From G963704535 sp963704535 (GTDB lineage: Bacteria; Chloroflexota; Chloroflexia; Chloroflexales; Roseiflexaceae): a stretch of 64,000 nucleotides of DNA. The stretch lies in NCBI GenBank assembly GCA_963704535.1, contig OY969916.1, forward strand, positions 4,712,001 through 4,776,000, written 5' to 3'. The position numbers and the translations under genes are program-made. A model generated the notes under the pieces. The model did no database searches and was not told the origin of the DNA. It saw nothing but the letters and a program-made list of their open reading frames with translations. Positions 24,767-34,037 of the stretch are shown one piece after another. Every line of letters starts with the position of its first letter. Position 1 is the first letter of the stretch.

Positions 24767-25831
24767 ATGTCGCGACCTATCGGCGAAGCATGCCTCTCGC
24801 TCTTCAACCCGATCTCACGTGCCGTCGTGCCGCTGATCGATGGGATCGCGCGTCGCAGGCTATTCCACGACGGCGCTACACAGCACGAAACGCAACTCAA
24901 CGGCATCACGATCAACTACTACCACCAGGCGCCCCAGCAGCCGGCTGCCGGCTCACACGCCGCCGGCGTCCCGCTGCTGCTGGTCCACGGCATCGCTGAC
25001 AGCGCGCTTACTTGGTCATTGGTCGTGCGCTCGCTTGCGTGTGACCACGATGTCTACGTGCTGGATCTGCCGGGCTATGGCCTTTCGGGTCTTCCAGCCG
25101 GTCGCAGCTTCGCGACGCTCGACGAAATGCGCGAAGTACTGGCGCTGTTCCTTCATCAGGTGATTGGGCGCCCGGCGCTGATCGTCGGCAACTCGATGGG
25201 TGGCTGGCTGGCGGCGAAGCTGGCCTGGGAGGAGCCGGAGCAGGTACACGGGGTTGTGCTGATCAATGCCGGGGGCGCTCCGCTTCAGGGCCGTTCCTCG
25301 TGGGAGCCATTCGCCGAGATGATCGCGCTGCCCGATCTACGGACGACCTGGCTGACCTTCCGGCAGATGTTCGGCATTATTCCACGGCCGCTGCTCTACC
25401 TGGCGATCCCGCGGCCGCTGCTCTACCTGGGGCTGCGCGGCTTTCAGGATATGTTCCAGCGTCGAGTCGTACGCGAGTTTGTGGCGGCCCTGGTCGCGTC
25501 TATGCAGGAAGATGACTTGCTGCGCGCCGCCGATCTCCGCCAGCTTCCCGTACCAGCCGCGCTGATCTGGGGATTGGCTGACCGCTTCCTACCGCAGGGG
25601 TCGCGGGAATTCTTTCAGTCGAACCTGCCGGCTGCGCCAACCCTGCTGCTGCCGCGCTGCGGGCACCTGCCGCAACGCGAACGGCCACATGAGGTTATCC
25701 AGTTCATTCGTCGGTGCGTTGAACAGTTTGCCGGAGATCATGTCGCACGGAGAATGCTGATCGTGCAAAGGAGGGCAGAAGACCAATCACGCACACCGAG
25801 CGTACCGATGGTGCTGCCACACGCTTCCTGA
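24767..25831 (+). CDS. Alpha/beta-fold hydrolase
   Basis: ATG 24767 (MSRPIGEACLSLFN) follows AAAGGAG and is preferred to ATG 24734, which touches the IS end. The fold is marked by LLLVHGIADSALTW (oxyanion HG), the nucleophile elbow GNSMGG, the acid in GLADRFLP and the final histidine in CGHLPQRERP. These are the signatures of the esterase/haloperoxidase/C-C hydrolase group. The substrate cannot be told. An internal tandem duplication occurs in the lid (RPLLYLAIP followed by RPLLYLGLR). The last 30 residues are low-complexity. Confidence 0.85.
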   Translation: MSRPIGEACLSLFNPISRAVVPLIDGIARRRLFHDGATQHETQLNGITINYYHQAPQQPAAGSHAAGVPLLLVHGIADSALTWSLVVRSLACDHDVYVLDLPGYGLSGLPAGRSFATLDEMREVLALFLHQVIGRPALIVGNSMGGWLAAKLAWEEPEQVHGVVLINAGGAPLQGRSSWEPFAEMIALPDLRTTWLTFRQMFGIIPRPLLYLAIPRPLLYLGLRGFQDMFQRRVVREFVAALVASMQEDDLLRAADLRQLPVPAALIWGLADRFLPQGSREFFQSNLPAAPTLLLPRCGHLPQRERPHEVIQFIRRCVEQFAGDHVARRMLIVQRRAEDQSRTPSVPMVLPHAS

Positions 25832-25843
25832 AATGCACCGCTG

Positions 25844-26876
25844 CTATTTCCAGCATGCCGATTGGAGCCAATCAAGAAACGCGGCGACGATCCGTGGGTC
25901 CCAGTAGGTCCCGGCGCCGGAACGCAGGCGCTCGATCGCTTCATCGATCGAGAAGACCCGGTTGTAGGGCCGCTGTGTCGTCATGGCGTCGAACGCATCG
26001 GCGACCGCCACGATCCGGGCGCCCAGCGGGATCGCCTCGCGTGCCAAGGCATCAGGGTAGCCGCGGCCATCCCAGCGCTCGTGGTGGTGCCGCACGATTG
26101 GAGCAACCGCCCCGGCCAGGCGCAGCGGCTGGACGATTCGCTCGCCGATCAGGGTATGCTCCTGCATCGTCCGATATTCTGCCGGTGTCAGTGGCCCGCC
26201 TTTGCGGATGATGACCTCGTCTACGCCGACTTTGCCGACATCGTGCAGCAGCGCCCCATAGCGCACCGCGATCAACGCTTCCCCCCGCAACCCCAGCCGT
26301 TCGCCGATCGCGGTCGCGTAGAATGCCAGCCGCTGTAGGTGCCCTTCGGTGTAGGAATCCTTGGCCTCGACGGCGCGCGCGAGCGCGAAGATAACATCGT
26401 CGGCCTGTTCAAGGCCGTCACTGCGGCGCTTGCTCCGCAGCAGTGCCCGCACGTGCGCCTCAAGCTCGGCCACGTCGATCGGCTTTTGCAAGTAGCTGTC
26501 GGCGCCGACCTCGATACCCTGGAGGCGCGACGCGCGCTCATACTCGACCGTCACCATGATCACGGGAATCTGCCAGGTCTGCGGGTCGCGCTTCAGTTGA
26601 GTGCAGACCGCATAGCCGTCTAGGCCCGGTAGCCGCACATCCAGAATGATCAGATCAGGCGGCCGATCTGCGATCGCACACAACGCCGCCCGGCCGTTCG
26701 GGAATCAGCTCGACCGTATGACCTTGTAGCTCCAGCAGCTTGGTCAGGGCGGCGCCTATCTCGGGGCTATCGTCGACCACCATAATGTAGCCTGGCTCGT
26801 CAGTCCCGTTCTGCTCGCGCTGATGGTAACTGCGCGAGAGCGGCATCTCATCGGGTTGTATTGGCAGTCTCCACAT
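25844..26876 (-). pseudogene. Response regulator with HD-GYP phosphodiesterase domain, frameshifted
   Basis: The product begins near ATG 26876 with a receiver domain (IMVVDDSPEIGAALTKLLEL). Near 26700 one extra base in CCCGAACGG shifts the frame. Removing it gives VELIPNGRAALCAIADRPPD, and the receiver continues through LIILDVRLPGLDG to LQKPID. The C-terminal HD-GYP domain shows HDVGK and HHHERWDGRGYP, marks of cyclic-di-GMP phosphodiesterases. If intact it would lower c-di-GMP in response to a histidine kinase. The domain order is normal, so the lesion is recent or a sequencing error. Confidence 0.85.
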
Positions 26877-27110
26877 CGCCGCACACAGCTCCTCTCCTCT
26901 GTTGGCTTGCGTGGCGTGGACGTGCTTGGCGCAGTATGTTGTTTGCAAGGCAGGTATCACGCTGAGTATATGAACCAAGAATGAAGAATAGATGAATCGA
27001 GACTTGCTACGGATAGCAAACTCTACAGCCAAGGGACTTTTCATATATCCGTTGCCGTGTTACAATACAGGTATTGGAAGGTAGCCTTAAAAGATAGTAA
27101 GAGGTCGCGC

Positions 27111-27383
27111 ATGAGCGAGAATCAACCCAAAGCCAAGCGGCGCCGCCAGGCCAAGCAGATCTGGCCACCGGAGGCGATACGGGCGCTACGCGAGCACTTG
27201 GGCCTGACGCAGCGCGAGATGGCCGATGAGCTCGAAGTTCGCCAACAGACGATTAGCGAGTGGGAAACCAACCTCCACAAGCCCCACCGTTCGACCCAAA
27301 AGACGCTCAGCATGATCGCGGAGCGCCACGAGTTTCGGTATGAAGACAGCTTTACGCCCCAAGAGCCCGCCGCCGAAGAGTAA
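27111..27383 (+). CDS. Small XRE-family HTH regulator
   Basis: ATG 27111 follows AAGAGGTCGCGC. After a basic N-terminal arm (KAKRRRQAKQIW) comes a clear Cro/C1-type HTH (IRALREHLGLTQREMADELE, then VRQQTISEWETN), followed by a short acidic tail. The 90-residue size suggests a stand-alone DNA-binding regulator. A TACAAT box near 27060 could be its promoter, and a good hairpin terminator lies at 27456-27484. No partner gene adjoins it. Confidence 0.8.
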   Translation: MSENQPKAKRRRQAKQIWPPEAIRALREHLGLTQREMADELEVRQQTISEWETNLHKPHRSTQKTLSMIAERHEFRYEDSFTPQEPAAEE

Positions 27384-27415
27384 GTGGCTGTATAAAAGGG
27401 GGAGTTTGAGGCTGT

Positions 27416-27484
27416 TTGACACCAATCCGATTACGTGTTAAAATCAGCATAATGTAAGAGCGCAGCCAGGGCGCTCTTCTTTTT
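27416..27484 (+). promoter_or_regulatory. Consensus promoter running directly into a factor-independent terminator
   Basis: TTGACA (27416-27421), a 17-base spacer and TAAAAT (27439-27444) form a near-perfect promoter. About 12 bases on, AAGAGCGC (27456-27463) pairs with GCGCTCTT (27471-27478), followed by CTTTTT. A transcript would be about 35 bases long. It is either a micro-RNA-sized product or an attenuator for the twin-HTH gene 108 bases downstream. The hairpin could also terminate the upstream XRE gene. Confidence 0.65.
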
Positions 27485-27591
27485 CACTCGCTCCACACGC
27501 TACAGTGTTAATCGTTCATGCACAAGATGACTCTTTGTGCATAGTGCTTCCTGTTGCCTCATTATCCGTTATAGTGTATATGGAAGAAGCT

Positions 27592-27903
27592 ATGCCAACA
27601 CGGCAACTCAATCTGCCCTGCGAGGAGCTCCGCATCCGCTACGAAGCCGGCCAGAGCACGACGAAGCTGGCCCGGCGCTTCGGCTGTAGCCCGACGACGA
27701 TCACCAAATACCTGCGCGCCTGTGGAGTCACCCTACGCCGGTCACGCTTCTTACCGATGCCTATCGATGAGGCGACCCTACGCCAGCTCTATCTCATCGA
27801 GCGCCTGCCGATCAAAGCGATTGCCGCGTACTTTGCCGTCTCGGTCAGCACGATCGGCAATAAGCGGCGGTATTACCATATTCCCGCACGTTCGCGGCGC
27901 TAG
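27592..27903 (+). CDS. Twin helix-turn-helix protein
   Basis: ATG 27592 is preceded by GGAAG, and a TATAGTG-like box lies nearby. The 103-residue product has two successive HTH units of resolvase/transposase type. The first is LRIRYEAGQSTTKLARRFGC followed by SPTTITKYLRACGV, and the second LRQLYLIERLPIKAIAAYFA followed by VSVSTIGNKRRYYH. A basic tail ends the protein. Repeated HTH units without a catalytic domain fit a DNA-binding regulator, or a remnant of a transposase or recombinase DNA-binding region. No catalytic part follows. Confidence 0.65.
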   Translation: MPTRQLNLPCEELRIRYEAGQSTTKLARRFGCSPTTITKYLRACGVTLRRSRFLPMPIDEATLRQLYLIERLPIKAIAAYFAVSVSTIGNKRRYYHIPARSRR

Positions 27904-27920
27904 TCCATGGTAATAACGCA

Positions 27921-28042
27921 AAGATGAGGTTTCAGGTGGCGCCGTTCTCCTTTACAATGTAAGTGGGGTTCTTGAGCGGGCAACCCGCTCAAGAACCCCC
28001 TTTTCCCCGGAACTGGTAAAGCACCAAAGAACTTTGTCTTAC
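27921..28042. repeat. Palindromic intergenic repeat, family A
   Basis: It shares with the copies at 49881 and 53674 the ends GAGGTTTC...GGCGCCGTTCTC-CTTTACAATGT and AAAGCACCAAAGAACTTTGT. The central hairpin here is GGGTTCTTGAGCGGG pairing with CCCGCTCAAGAACCC. The right end supplies the TAA stop of the acyl-CoA ligase gene. Confidence 0.75.
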
Positions 28043-29649
28043 CGGCTCTGTCCCGCCTCAGAAGCACCACGCAGCTCCCGCTTGAGGATTTTCCCCGTCG
28101 CACCGATCGGGAGAGCGTCAAAAAATGCGATATGGCGTGGATATTTGTACGCGGCAAATTGTTCCTTACACCACGTCATCAGCTCGTCTTCCGTCACCTG
28201 CGTGCCTGGTTTGCATACGATACAGGCTTTGACCTCCTCACCGAGCCGCTCATCCGGCACACCGATCACTGCTACCATTGATACCGCCGGATGAGTCATC
28301 AAAACCTCTTCCAGCTCACGCGGATAGATGTTGTAACCACCCCGCAAGATCATATCCTTCTTACGGTCGACAATCGAGAGGTAGCCATCTTCGTCGATGA
28401 TACCAATATCTCCGGTGTGAAACCAACCGTTGCGCATGACTTCGGCGGTGTCTTCGGGCCGCTTATAGTAGCCTTTCATAATATTATGGCCGCGGATAAC
28501 CACTTCACCCGGCGCTCCCGACGCTACCGGTTGATCTTCGTCGTCCACACACATAATCTCGACGCTGAACAACGGCTGGCCGACGGTGCCGGGCTTTGAG
28601 GGCAGATCGTAGTGATTAAAGGCCGCAACGGGCGACGTTTCCGAGAGCCCGTACCCCTCCAGCACCCGCACGCCGAAGGTCGCCTCAAATTCGCGCATAA
28701 GTTCAACCGGCATCGGCGCGCCGCCGGATGATGTCAGGAGCAAGCGTTCGGCTATCGGCCCGGTATCGACGTTGTGGGCCTTCGCATACTGGAGCAGCGC
28801 CCAGAACATCGTCGGCACCCCGGTCCAGAGATTGACGCCCTCGCGTTTCATCGTCTCAAGGACCGCCGCCGGCTCAAAGCGCGGCAACAGGACAAGCGTG
28901 TTTCCACCGTAGAGGTTCGCGTTCATCTGGCCGGTTTGGCCGGTTGAATGGAATAGCGGCAACGTGATTAATACCACGTTCTGCGCCGAGGGCGATGTAT
29001 CGACAACCGCCAGCCCCAGATCGCGCGTAATCATGGCGTTGAGCGTCATATTGAGGTGCGTCAGTTCCGCACCCTTAGGTTGCCCGGTTGTCCCTGATGT
29101 GTACAGAATGACCGCCGTATCATCAGGCCGTGTCGGGTATGTGGCATAGGTCGCCGGCTGGTTGTACATTAATTGGCCCAGCGTTCGCGCCCCCTCAACT
29201 GGGCTTGGTGCGGCCGGGTTGGTTGTCATCACGATCAAGTGCTCGCATAACGGCACCTCATCGACGGCCGCTTTTGCCATGCTTGCCATCGGTAGCTCCG
29301 CTGTGCCTTCAAAACAAAACAATGCCTTTGCATCGCTATCTTTCAAGTGATAAGCGATCTCGCGGGGCTTCAAGAGCACGTTGAGCGCCACTACCGTTGC
29401 GCCAGTTTTGAGGATCGCAAAGTAGGCGATCGGGAAGTAGGGCAGATTGGGACACGACAGGGCCACATGGTCGCCCGGGCCAATGCCGAGCGCGTGCAGG
29501 CCATTGGCCACCTGGTTCGCCAGCGCATTCAATTGACGATACGAGAACCGCAGATCGTTGAAGACGACCGCTGGATGCTCCGGGCGCTTCATCACTTGTT
29601 GCTCCAGAATTTTGGCCAGGTTCAACGTGGTTGCACCATGAGCAATCAT
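28039..29649 (-). CDS. AMP-forming long-chain acyl-CoA ligase
   Basis: This ANL-superfamily enzyme activates a carboxylic acid with ATP to acyl-AMP and then transfers it to CoA. ATG 29649 (MIAHGATTLNLAKI) follows AAAGGAG at seven bases. The P-loop ILYTSGTTGQPKG, EGYGLSETSP, GWFHTGDIG, DRKKDMILRGGYNIYP and PIGATGKILKREL follow in order, with the catalytic Lys in the last motif. The 536-residue length fits fatty-acid or aryl-CoA ligases. Chain-length preference cannot be read off. It is a single gene, ending inside a family A repeat. Confidence 0.93.
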   Translation of the reverse strand: MIAHGATTLNLAKILEQQVMKRPEHPAVVFNDLRFSYRQLNALANQVANGLHALGIGPGDHVALSCPNLPYFPIAYFAILKTGATVVALNVLLKPREIAYHLKDSDAKALFCFEGTAELPMASMAKAAVDEVPLCEHLIVMTTNPAAPSPVEGARTLGQLMYNQPATYATYPTRPDDTAVILYTSGTTGQPKGAELTHLNMTLNAMITRDLGLAVVDTSPSAQNVVLITLPLFHSTGQTGQMNANLYGGNTLVLLPRFEPAAVLETMKREGVNLWTGVPTMFWALLQYAKAHNVDTGPIAERLLLTSSGGAPMPVELMREFEATFGVRVLEGYGLSETSPVAAFNHYDLPSKPGTVGQPLFSVEIMCVDDEDQPVASGAPGEVVIRGHNIMKGYYKRPEDTAEVMRNGWFHTGDIGIIDEDGYLSIVDRKKDMILRGGYNIYPRELEEVLMTHPAVSMVAVIGVPDERLGEEVKACIVCKPGTQVTEDELMTWCKEQFAAYKYPRHIAFFDALPIGATGKILKRELRGASEAGQSR

Positions 29650-30159
29650 CGAACGGCTCCTTTCTGCAGTTCGCATCTGCTTCAGCCACTCTGCCTGAAG
29701 GCGGTACGGGGGGATGCCGTGATTATACGAGAGGTAAAAATGCGTGTCAATTGCGGCTCACGGGACCAGGAGGAATCGCTATCTGGCACAGGCGGAAAAT
29801 GTGTTGGCACTTTTACACAATTTTTACAATTAAACCAGCCGATTTATAGAACCGCGTCCTGATGCGCTATATCCACTTGCTTTTTCGCTTGTGTCGCCAT
29901 TCACATCGGGCTGACCATTTGTGGAGCATAACAGCATAGACGTAGATGAGTCGATTGTGATACTGTTACGCCAGGTTAAAGAACGGTAAATATTAACCGA
30001 ACATTAACAACTACATAGCAGGAACTAATCGGTAGAAACCAGTCGGTAGTCGGCAGGATGCTTCACCGCTCCTGGCTACGACCGGCAACTGACCACTGAC
30101 AACTGACGAACAGGTACTTACTCGCAACACTCTCTCACTCATTCAAAGGAGGACCTGCC
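29650..30159. other. Long intergenic leader before the secreted lyase-like gene
   Basis: No gene is supported on either strand. The DNA is more AT-rich around 29790-30020 and carries short repeats (AATCGGTAGAAACCAGTCGG and ACTGACCACTGACAACTGAC). It separates two divergent genes and probably contains both promoters, although no consensus pair stands out. Confidence 0.4.
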
Positions 30160-31860
30160 TTGAGTACATCGAAGACAACCCTACACCGCTCCATAACGAA
30201 GAACATCGGACGAACACTCGGCGCTCTGTTTCTCGCCATCTGCGTGCTGGCGGTCGCGCTCAATGTCGCACTGCCGCAGGGCTCCAGCGCCGCCAGTGAC
30301 TCGCTCACCTTCAACCCGGCCGCCGATAGCTACGTGCGCGAGGACGAACCCAAGCGCAACTACGGCGACGACACAACCATCTCGCTCGACACGACCCCGC
30401 GCATGACCACCTTCCTGCGCTTCGATGTCGCCGGCGTCAACCCGGCCAACATCGCCCAGGCGACCTTGCGCTTGAAGATCTCGACCGCCAAGGCCGACAA
30501 GCCCGCCGGCCTGACCCTCTACCGCTCCGCCACCAACTGGAAAGAGAGCGCGATCACCTGGAAGAACCAGCCGGCCCTTGAGGCCGCCCTGGCCGCGCTC
30601 CCGCCCACCGCTCTCAAGAAGGACAACTGGCTGGAGATCGCGCTCAACCCGGCAAGCATCGCCAATGGCAGCCTGAGCTTCGCGCTGATCTCGGACTCCT
30701 CCGAGCGCATCAGCTTCCGCTCCTCCGAGCACAAGGACGCGCCGCAACTGGTGCTCACGCTCAAGGGTACTGCCCAGCCGCAGCCGACCACCCAGCCGAC
30801 CACCCAGCCGCAGCCGACGGCCAAACCGCAGCCGACCGCCCAGCCTCTGCCGCCCACGCCGGCCCCGCAGCCTGGCCCGGCCATCCCTGGTAGCGGCATG
30901 TGGATCGGTCGCGATGATCTGGCCAAGCTGCCGATGAGCGGCCCGGCCTGGGAGCAACTCAAGAAGACTGCCGATGGCAGCTTGGGCACGGCCAACATCG
31001 CCGACCAGGATAGCGACCACGACGTGAACACGCTGGCAGTGGCGCTCCTCTACGCCCGCACCGGCACTGCCTCCTACCGCTCGAAGGCCGCCGACGCGAT
31101 TATGGCCGCGATCGGGACTGAGGACGGTGGCCGCACCCTGGCGCTGGGCCGCAACCTGTCAGCCTACGTCATCGCCGCCGACCTGATCGACCTCAAGAGC
31201 TACGACGCCGGCAAGGACAAGCAGTTCCGCGACTGGCTGAGCAGCGTTCGCAGCGAGCGGCTTGACGGCGATACATTGATTGAGACTCACGAGAACCGAC
31301 CGAACAACTGGGGCACGCACGCCGGCGCCTCGCGCATCGCCGCCGACATCTACCTGGGCGACAAGGCCGACCTCGACCGCGCCGCCAAGGTGTTTGCGGG
31401 CTGGCTGGGCGACCGTGGCTCCTACGCCGGCTTCGAGTTCGGTGACCTGTCGTGGCAGGCCGACCCGAAGAACCCGGTCGGCGTGAATGCGCCAGGCACC
31501 AGCAAGGACGGCCACTCGATCGACGGCGCGCTGCCTGACGACATGCGCCGCGGGTGCAGCTTCCAGTGGCCGCCGTGCCACACCGACTACCCGTGGGGCG
31601 TGATGGACGGCGCGGCGGCACAGGCCCAACTCCTGAACCGCGCCGGGTACCCGGCCTGGGAATGGCAGAGCCGCGCCCTGCTGCGCGCGACCCAATTCCT
31701 CTACAACCTGGACAAGGAAGAGGGTGGCTGGTGGGCCGATGGCGACAACGAGTGGACGATTTGGTTGATCAACTACGCCTACGGCTCCAACTTCCCGACC
31801 GCGCTCCCGGCGGGTCCCGGCAAGAACCTGGGCTGGACCGACTGGAGCCACGCCCGCTAA
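30160..31860 (+). CDS. Secreted DNRLRE-domain protein with lyase-like alpha-toroid domain
   Basis: TTG 30160 follows AAAGGAGG. A signal peptide (residues 20-45) leads to a DNRLRE/CBM96-type beta domain of about 165 residues (AADSYVREDEPKRNYGDDTT). A Pro/Thr/Gln-rich linker (QPTTQPQPTAKPQPTAQP) follows, then a helical domain of about 300 residues. That domain includes NNWGTHAGASRIAADIYLGD, like the core of alginate-lyase-type alpha/alpha-toroid enzymes. It probably binds and cleaves a cell-surface polysaccharide outside the cell. The paralogue at 38685-39917 shares the helical domain but lacks the DNRLRE part. A strong terminator follows. The substrate is inferred to be the polymer made by the adjacent cluster. 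Confidence 0.8.
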   Translation: MSTSKTTLHRSITKNIGRTLGALFLAICVLAVALNVALPQGSSAASDSLTFNPAADSYVREDEPKRNYGDDTTISLDTTPRMTTFLRFDVAGVNPANIAQATLRLKISTAKADKPAGLTLYRSATNWKESAITWKNQPALEAALAALPPTALKKDNWLEIALNPASIANGSLSFALISDSSERISFRSSEHKDAPQLVLTLKGTAQPQPTTQPTTQPQPTAKPQPTAQPLPPTPAPQPGPAIPGSGMWIGRDDLAKLPMSGPAWEQLKKTADGSLGTANIADQDSDHDVNTLAVALLYARTGTASYRSKAADAIMAAIGTEDGGRTLALGRNLSAYVIAADLIDLKSYDAGKDKQFRDWLSSVRSERLDGDTLIETHENRPNNWGTHAGASRIAADIYLGDKADLDRAAKVFAGWLGDRGSYAGFEFGDLSWQADPKNPVGVNAPGTSKDGHSIDGALPDDMRRGCSFQWPPCHTDYPWGVMDGAAAQAQLLNRAGYPAWEWQSRALLRATQFLYNLDKEEGGWWADGDNEWTIWLINYAYGSNFPTALPAGPGKNLGWTDWSHAR

Positions 31861-31883
31861 TATCGCCAAGCCGCTACATACAG

Positions 31884-31914
31884 AACGGGCCGGTGGAATA
31901 TCCACCGGCCCGTT
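31884..31914 (+). terminator. Factor-independent terminator of the lyase-like gene
   Basis: AACGGGCCGGTGGA (31884-31897) pairs perfectly with TCCACCGGCCCGTT (31901-31914) around a three-base loop, followed by TGTTATTT. It lies 24 bases after the stop codon. Confidence 0.85.
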
Positions 31915-31925
31915 TGTTATTTCAG

Positions 31926-32101
31926 AAACTGTCTCTCAAAAGGCCCGCGCTTCACTTACGATCCGTGGTGGAAAGGAGATTCTTGAGGAGCTTCCCCTCA
32001 AACTCCCCTTTTCAAACTGTCTCTCAAAAGGCCCGCGCTTCACTTACGATCTGTGGTGGAAAGGAGATTCTTGAGAGGCTTCCCCTCAAACTCCCCTTTT
32101 C
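31926..32101. repeat. Tandem pair of 88-bp repeats, family B
   Basis: Two copies (31926-32013 and 32014-32101) begin AAACTGTCTCTCAAAAGGCC and end CTCAAACTCCCCTTTTC. They differ at only a few positions. Each contains a hairpin-forming TTGAGGAGCTTCCCCTCAA-type core. A related copy lies at 62825-62925 and a truncated one near 61432. Confidence 0.85.
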
Positions 32102-32111
32102 AAACAGTCTC

Positions 32112-33992
32112 TTAACGCAGCACGATCGATAAGTACACTGGCATACCGTCCACTCCATTTGGAACCGGAACAGTCGGGCTCGGTGTTCGGGTCGGTGTTC
32201 GGGTCGGTGTTCGGGTCGGCGTTCGGGTCGGCGTTCGGGTCGGCGTTCGGGTCGGCGTTGCTGTACGTGTGGGCGACGACCCGACCGTCGTCGCCGACGG
32301 ACTGGATGTGTTTGTTCGCGTCGGTGTGGGTGTAGAAGTTGGCGTATTGGTCGGGGATGGCGGTATTCCACAGCGATCAAGCGTATAGGTATCAAAGACG
32401 TCGCTCGGATCAAATGTATCGCCGACGCCCGTGACCTTCCGGACGGCTGAAAGCTGGAGGCTACAGCCATCCACGTCGATCATCGTCAGGTGATATCCAT
32501 TGACCTTGGCGGCTGTGCGCGGGTGGAGCGTTCCGCTACCGATGCCTGATAACCCGGCGCCGCCACCACCGGTCACAATATAGACCACTCCGCCAGCCGC
32601 AATAGTCGAGATCTCGCCGTCGAGGATCGGCTTCAAGCGCTCGTAGTAGTGCCAATGTCCCTGGAATACGATATCCACCCCATACTGCTCAAGCAACGGT
32701 ACGACGTTATTGACCAGCCCACTGTTATCGCGCGGCTCCTGGTTGCTAGTTGTCGAGTAGGCCGGCTCATTAAACATGACGAACTTCCAGAACTGATTCG
32801 TCGACGCCAGGTCATTGATCAACCAGTTATGCTGCTCACTACCGGGATTAGCGAGGTCCAAGTAGTTGTTCAGGACAACGAAGTGGGCATTGGCATAGTC
32901 GAACGAAAAGTACTGCTCGCGCTCCATCGGATTGCTTGAACTGTTTGTCGGGTTGACAAACATATCGGCAACCGACTTGCCGCCGTTATACTGCTCGTCG
33001 TGATTGCCGATTGTCGGCGGAAACCAGGTGCTCTTGATCAGGTCCTTGTAGATCTCAAAGAACTTCTCCTCCAGGCCGTCATAGGTCGCCTCTTCATAGA
33101 CCATGTCGCCAGTATGTATGACGAGATCAGGCTGCACTTGGAGCAGGCGCGTTGCGACATCCTTCTGATTCTGGCTGCCATCGCCACTATCGCCAATTGC
33201 CGCGAAGCGGAAGCTGGTCGCCGTGGTGGGCTTGGCGGTACGCACCGTCACAACCCCACCGCCAGGCGTAAGCTCGGCGCCATTGGTGAAGATCTTGTAC
33301 TGATAGACGGTGTCGGGCGCCAGCCCGGTGAGCGTCGCCTCATGAACATAGTACTGCTTATACGGGGCAGAAGTATCCGCCGGCGCGGTGAAAAAGTTCG
33401 AGGTCGCCAGTGCGGTCAGGCTTGTATTGCCGATGCCATACTGCACTTCACTCGCGCCACCCTCCACTGTAGTCCAGAGAATCACCAGCGAAGTGGTCTT
33501 TAGGTTCTGGATCGAGGGAGGCCGCAGCAGTGTCGCCTGCCCGATCGGCGCGGCAAGCACGTTCAAGGGCGGCAACGGGGTAGCCGTAGGGGGTGGTCGC
33601 ACCACCGGGCCGCGGTCGAGCGTGATAATGACCTGCGTGTGTTCTGGAACGATCATGGTACCAGGTTCGGGCTGCTGGCGGACCACCACCGCATCAGGGG
33701 CATTACTCAGGTGCTCGACGATGATCTGGGGAAGCGGTTCGTCGTTATCCCAGATCCGCACGGCGTAATCAAGCGAGCGACCAAGGAGGTCAGGCATATG
33801 AATCGGCTGATCGTGAGTTTGTGGGTAGCTGCTACCTTCGACAGATCCCATCGGTTCAAAGCCAGGGCGCGGGGTGATTGTGGCAATCCTGGCCAGCGGG
33901 GCGGCACTGCCCGCAAATGTTTGGGTTTGAGCCGCCCCGATCACCAGAGTCGGTAGTAAGAGCACGACAGCCCAGGCTGCGAAACGCTTCAT
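32112..33992 (-). CDS. Secreted PASTA-metallophosphoesterase with TP-repeat tail
   Basis: After a signal peptide, residues about 65-135 form a PASTA-like domain (PDLLGRSLDYAVRIWDNDEP). A fibronectin-III-like domain follows (LKTTSLVILWTTVEGGASEV), then a calcineurin-like phosphoesterase core with GDSGD, VIHTGDMVYE, GNHDEQ and QGHWHYYER. This order, apart from PASTA, is that of purple acid phosphatases. The tail is PTRTPTRTP repeats from a 12-bp tandem array, and the protein ends VYLSIVLR. It should act outside the cell, removing phosphate from esters or polymers. PASTA suggests binding to cell-wall or surface glycan. Confidence 0.88.
   Translation of the reverse strand: MKRFAAWAVVLLLPTLVIGAAQTQTFAGSAAPLARIATITPRPGFEPMGSVEGSSYPQTHDQPIHMPDLLGRSLDYAVRIWDNDEPLPQIIVEHLSNAPDAVVVRQQPEPGTMIVPEHTQVIITLDRGPVVRPPPTATPLPPLNVLAAPIGQATLLRPPSIQNLKTTSLVILWTTVEGGASEVQYGIGNTSLTALATSNFFTAPADTSAPYKQYYVHEATLTGLAPDTVYQYKIFTNGAELTPGGGVVTVRTAKPTTATSFRFAAIGDSGDGSQNQKDVATRLLQVQPDLVIHTGDMVYEEATYDGLEEKFFEIYKDLIKSTWFPPTIGNHDEQYNGGKSVADMFVNPTNSSSNPMEREQYFSFDYANAHFVVLNNYLDLANPGSEQHNWLINDLASTNQFWKFVMFNEPAYSTTSNQEPRDNSGLVNNVVPLLEQYGVDIVFQGHWHYYERLKPILDGEISTIAAGGVVYIVTGGGGAGLSGIGSGTLHPRTAAKVNGYHLTMIDVDGCSLQLSAVRKVTGVGDTFDPSDVFDTYTLDRCGIPPSPTNTPTSTPTPTRTNTSSPSATTVGSSPTRTATPTRTPTRTPTRTPTRTPTRTPTRTPSPTVPVPNGVDGMPVYLSIVLR
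32183..32254. repeat. 12-bp tandem repeat coding for Pro-Thr-Arg-Thr
   Basis: There are six consecutive copies of G(T/C)GTTCGGGTCG with imperfect copies at the edges, in frame within the phosphatase tail. The left copies carry T and the right copies C at one position. It is likely to vary in length between strains. Confidence 0.85.
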
Positions 33993-34037
33993 AGCAGCAT
34001 CCTCTTGATCGCTATCTCGACAACCAACACATAACTA

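Noticed and set aside
32183..32254. 12-bp repeats as a CRISPR or regulatory array
   Set aside because: They are in frame, encode Pro-Thr-Arg-Thr and have no spacers.
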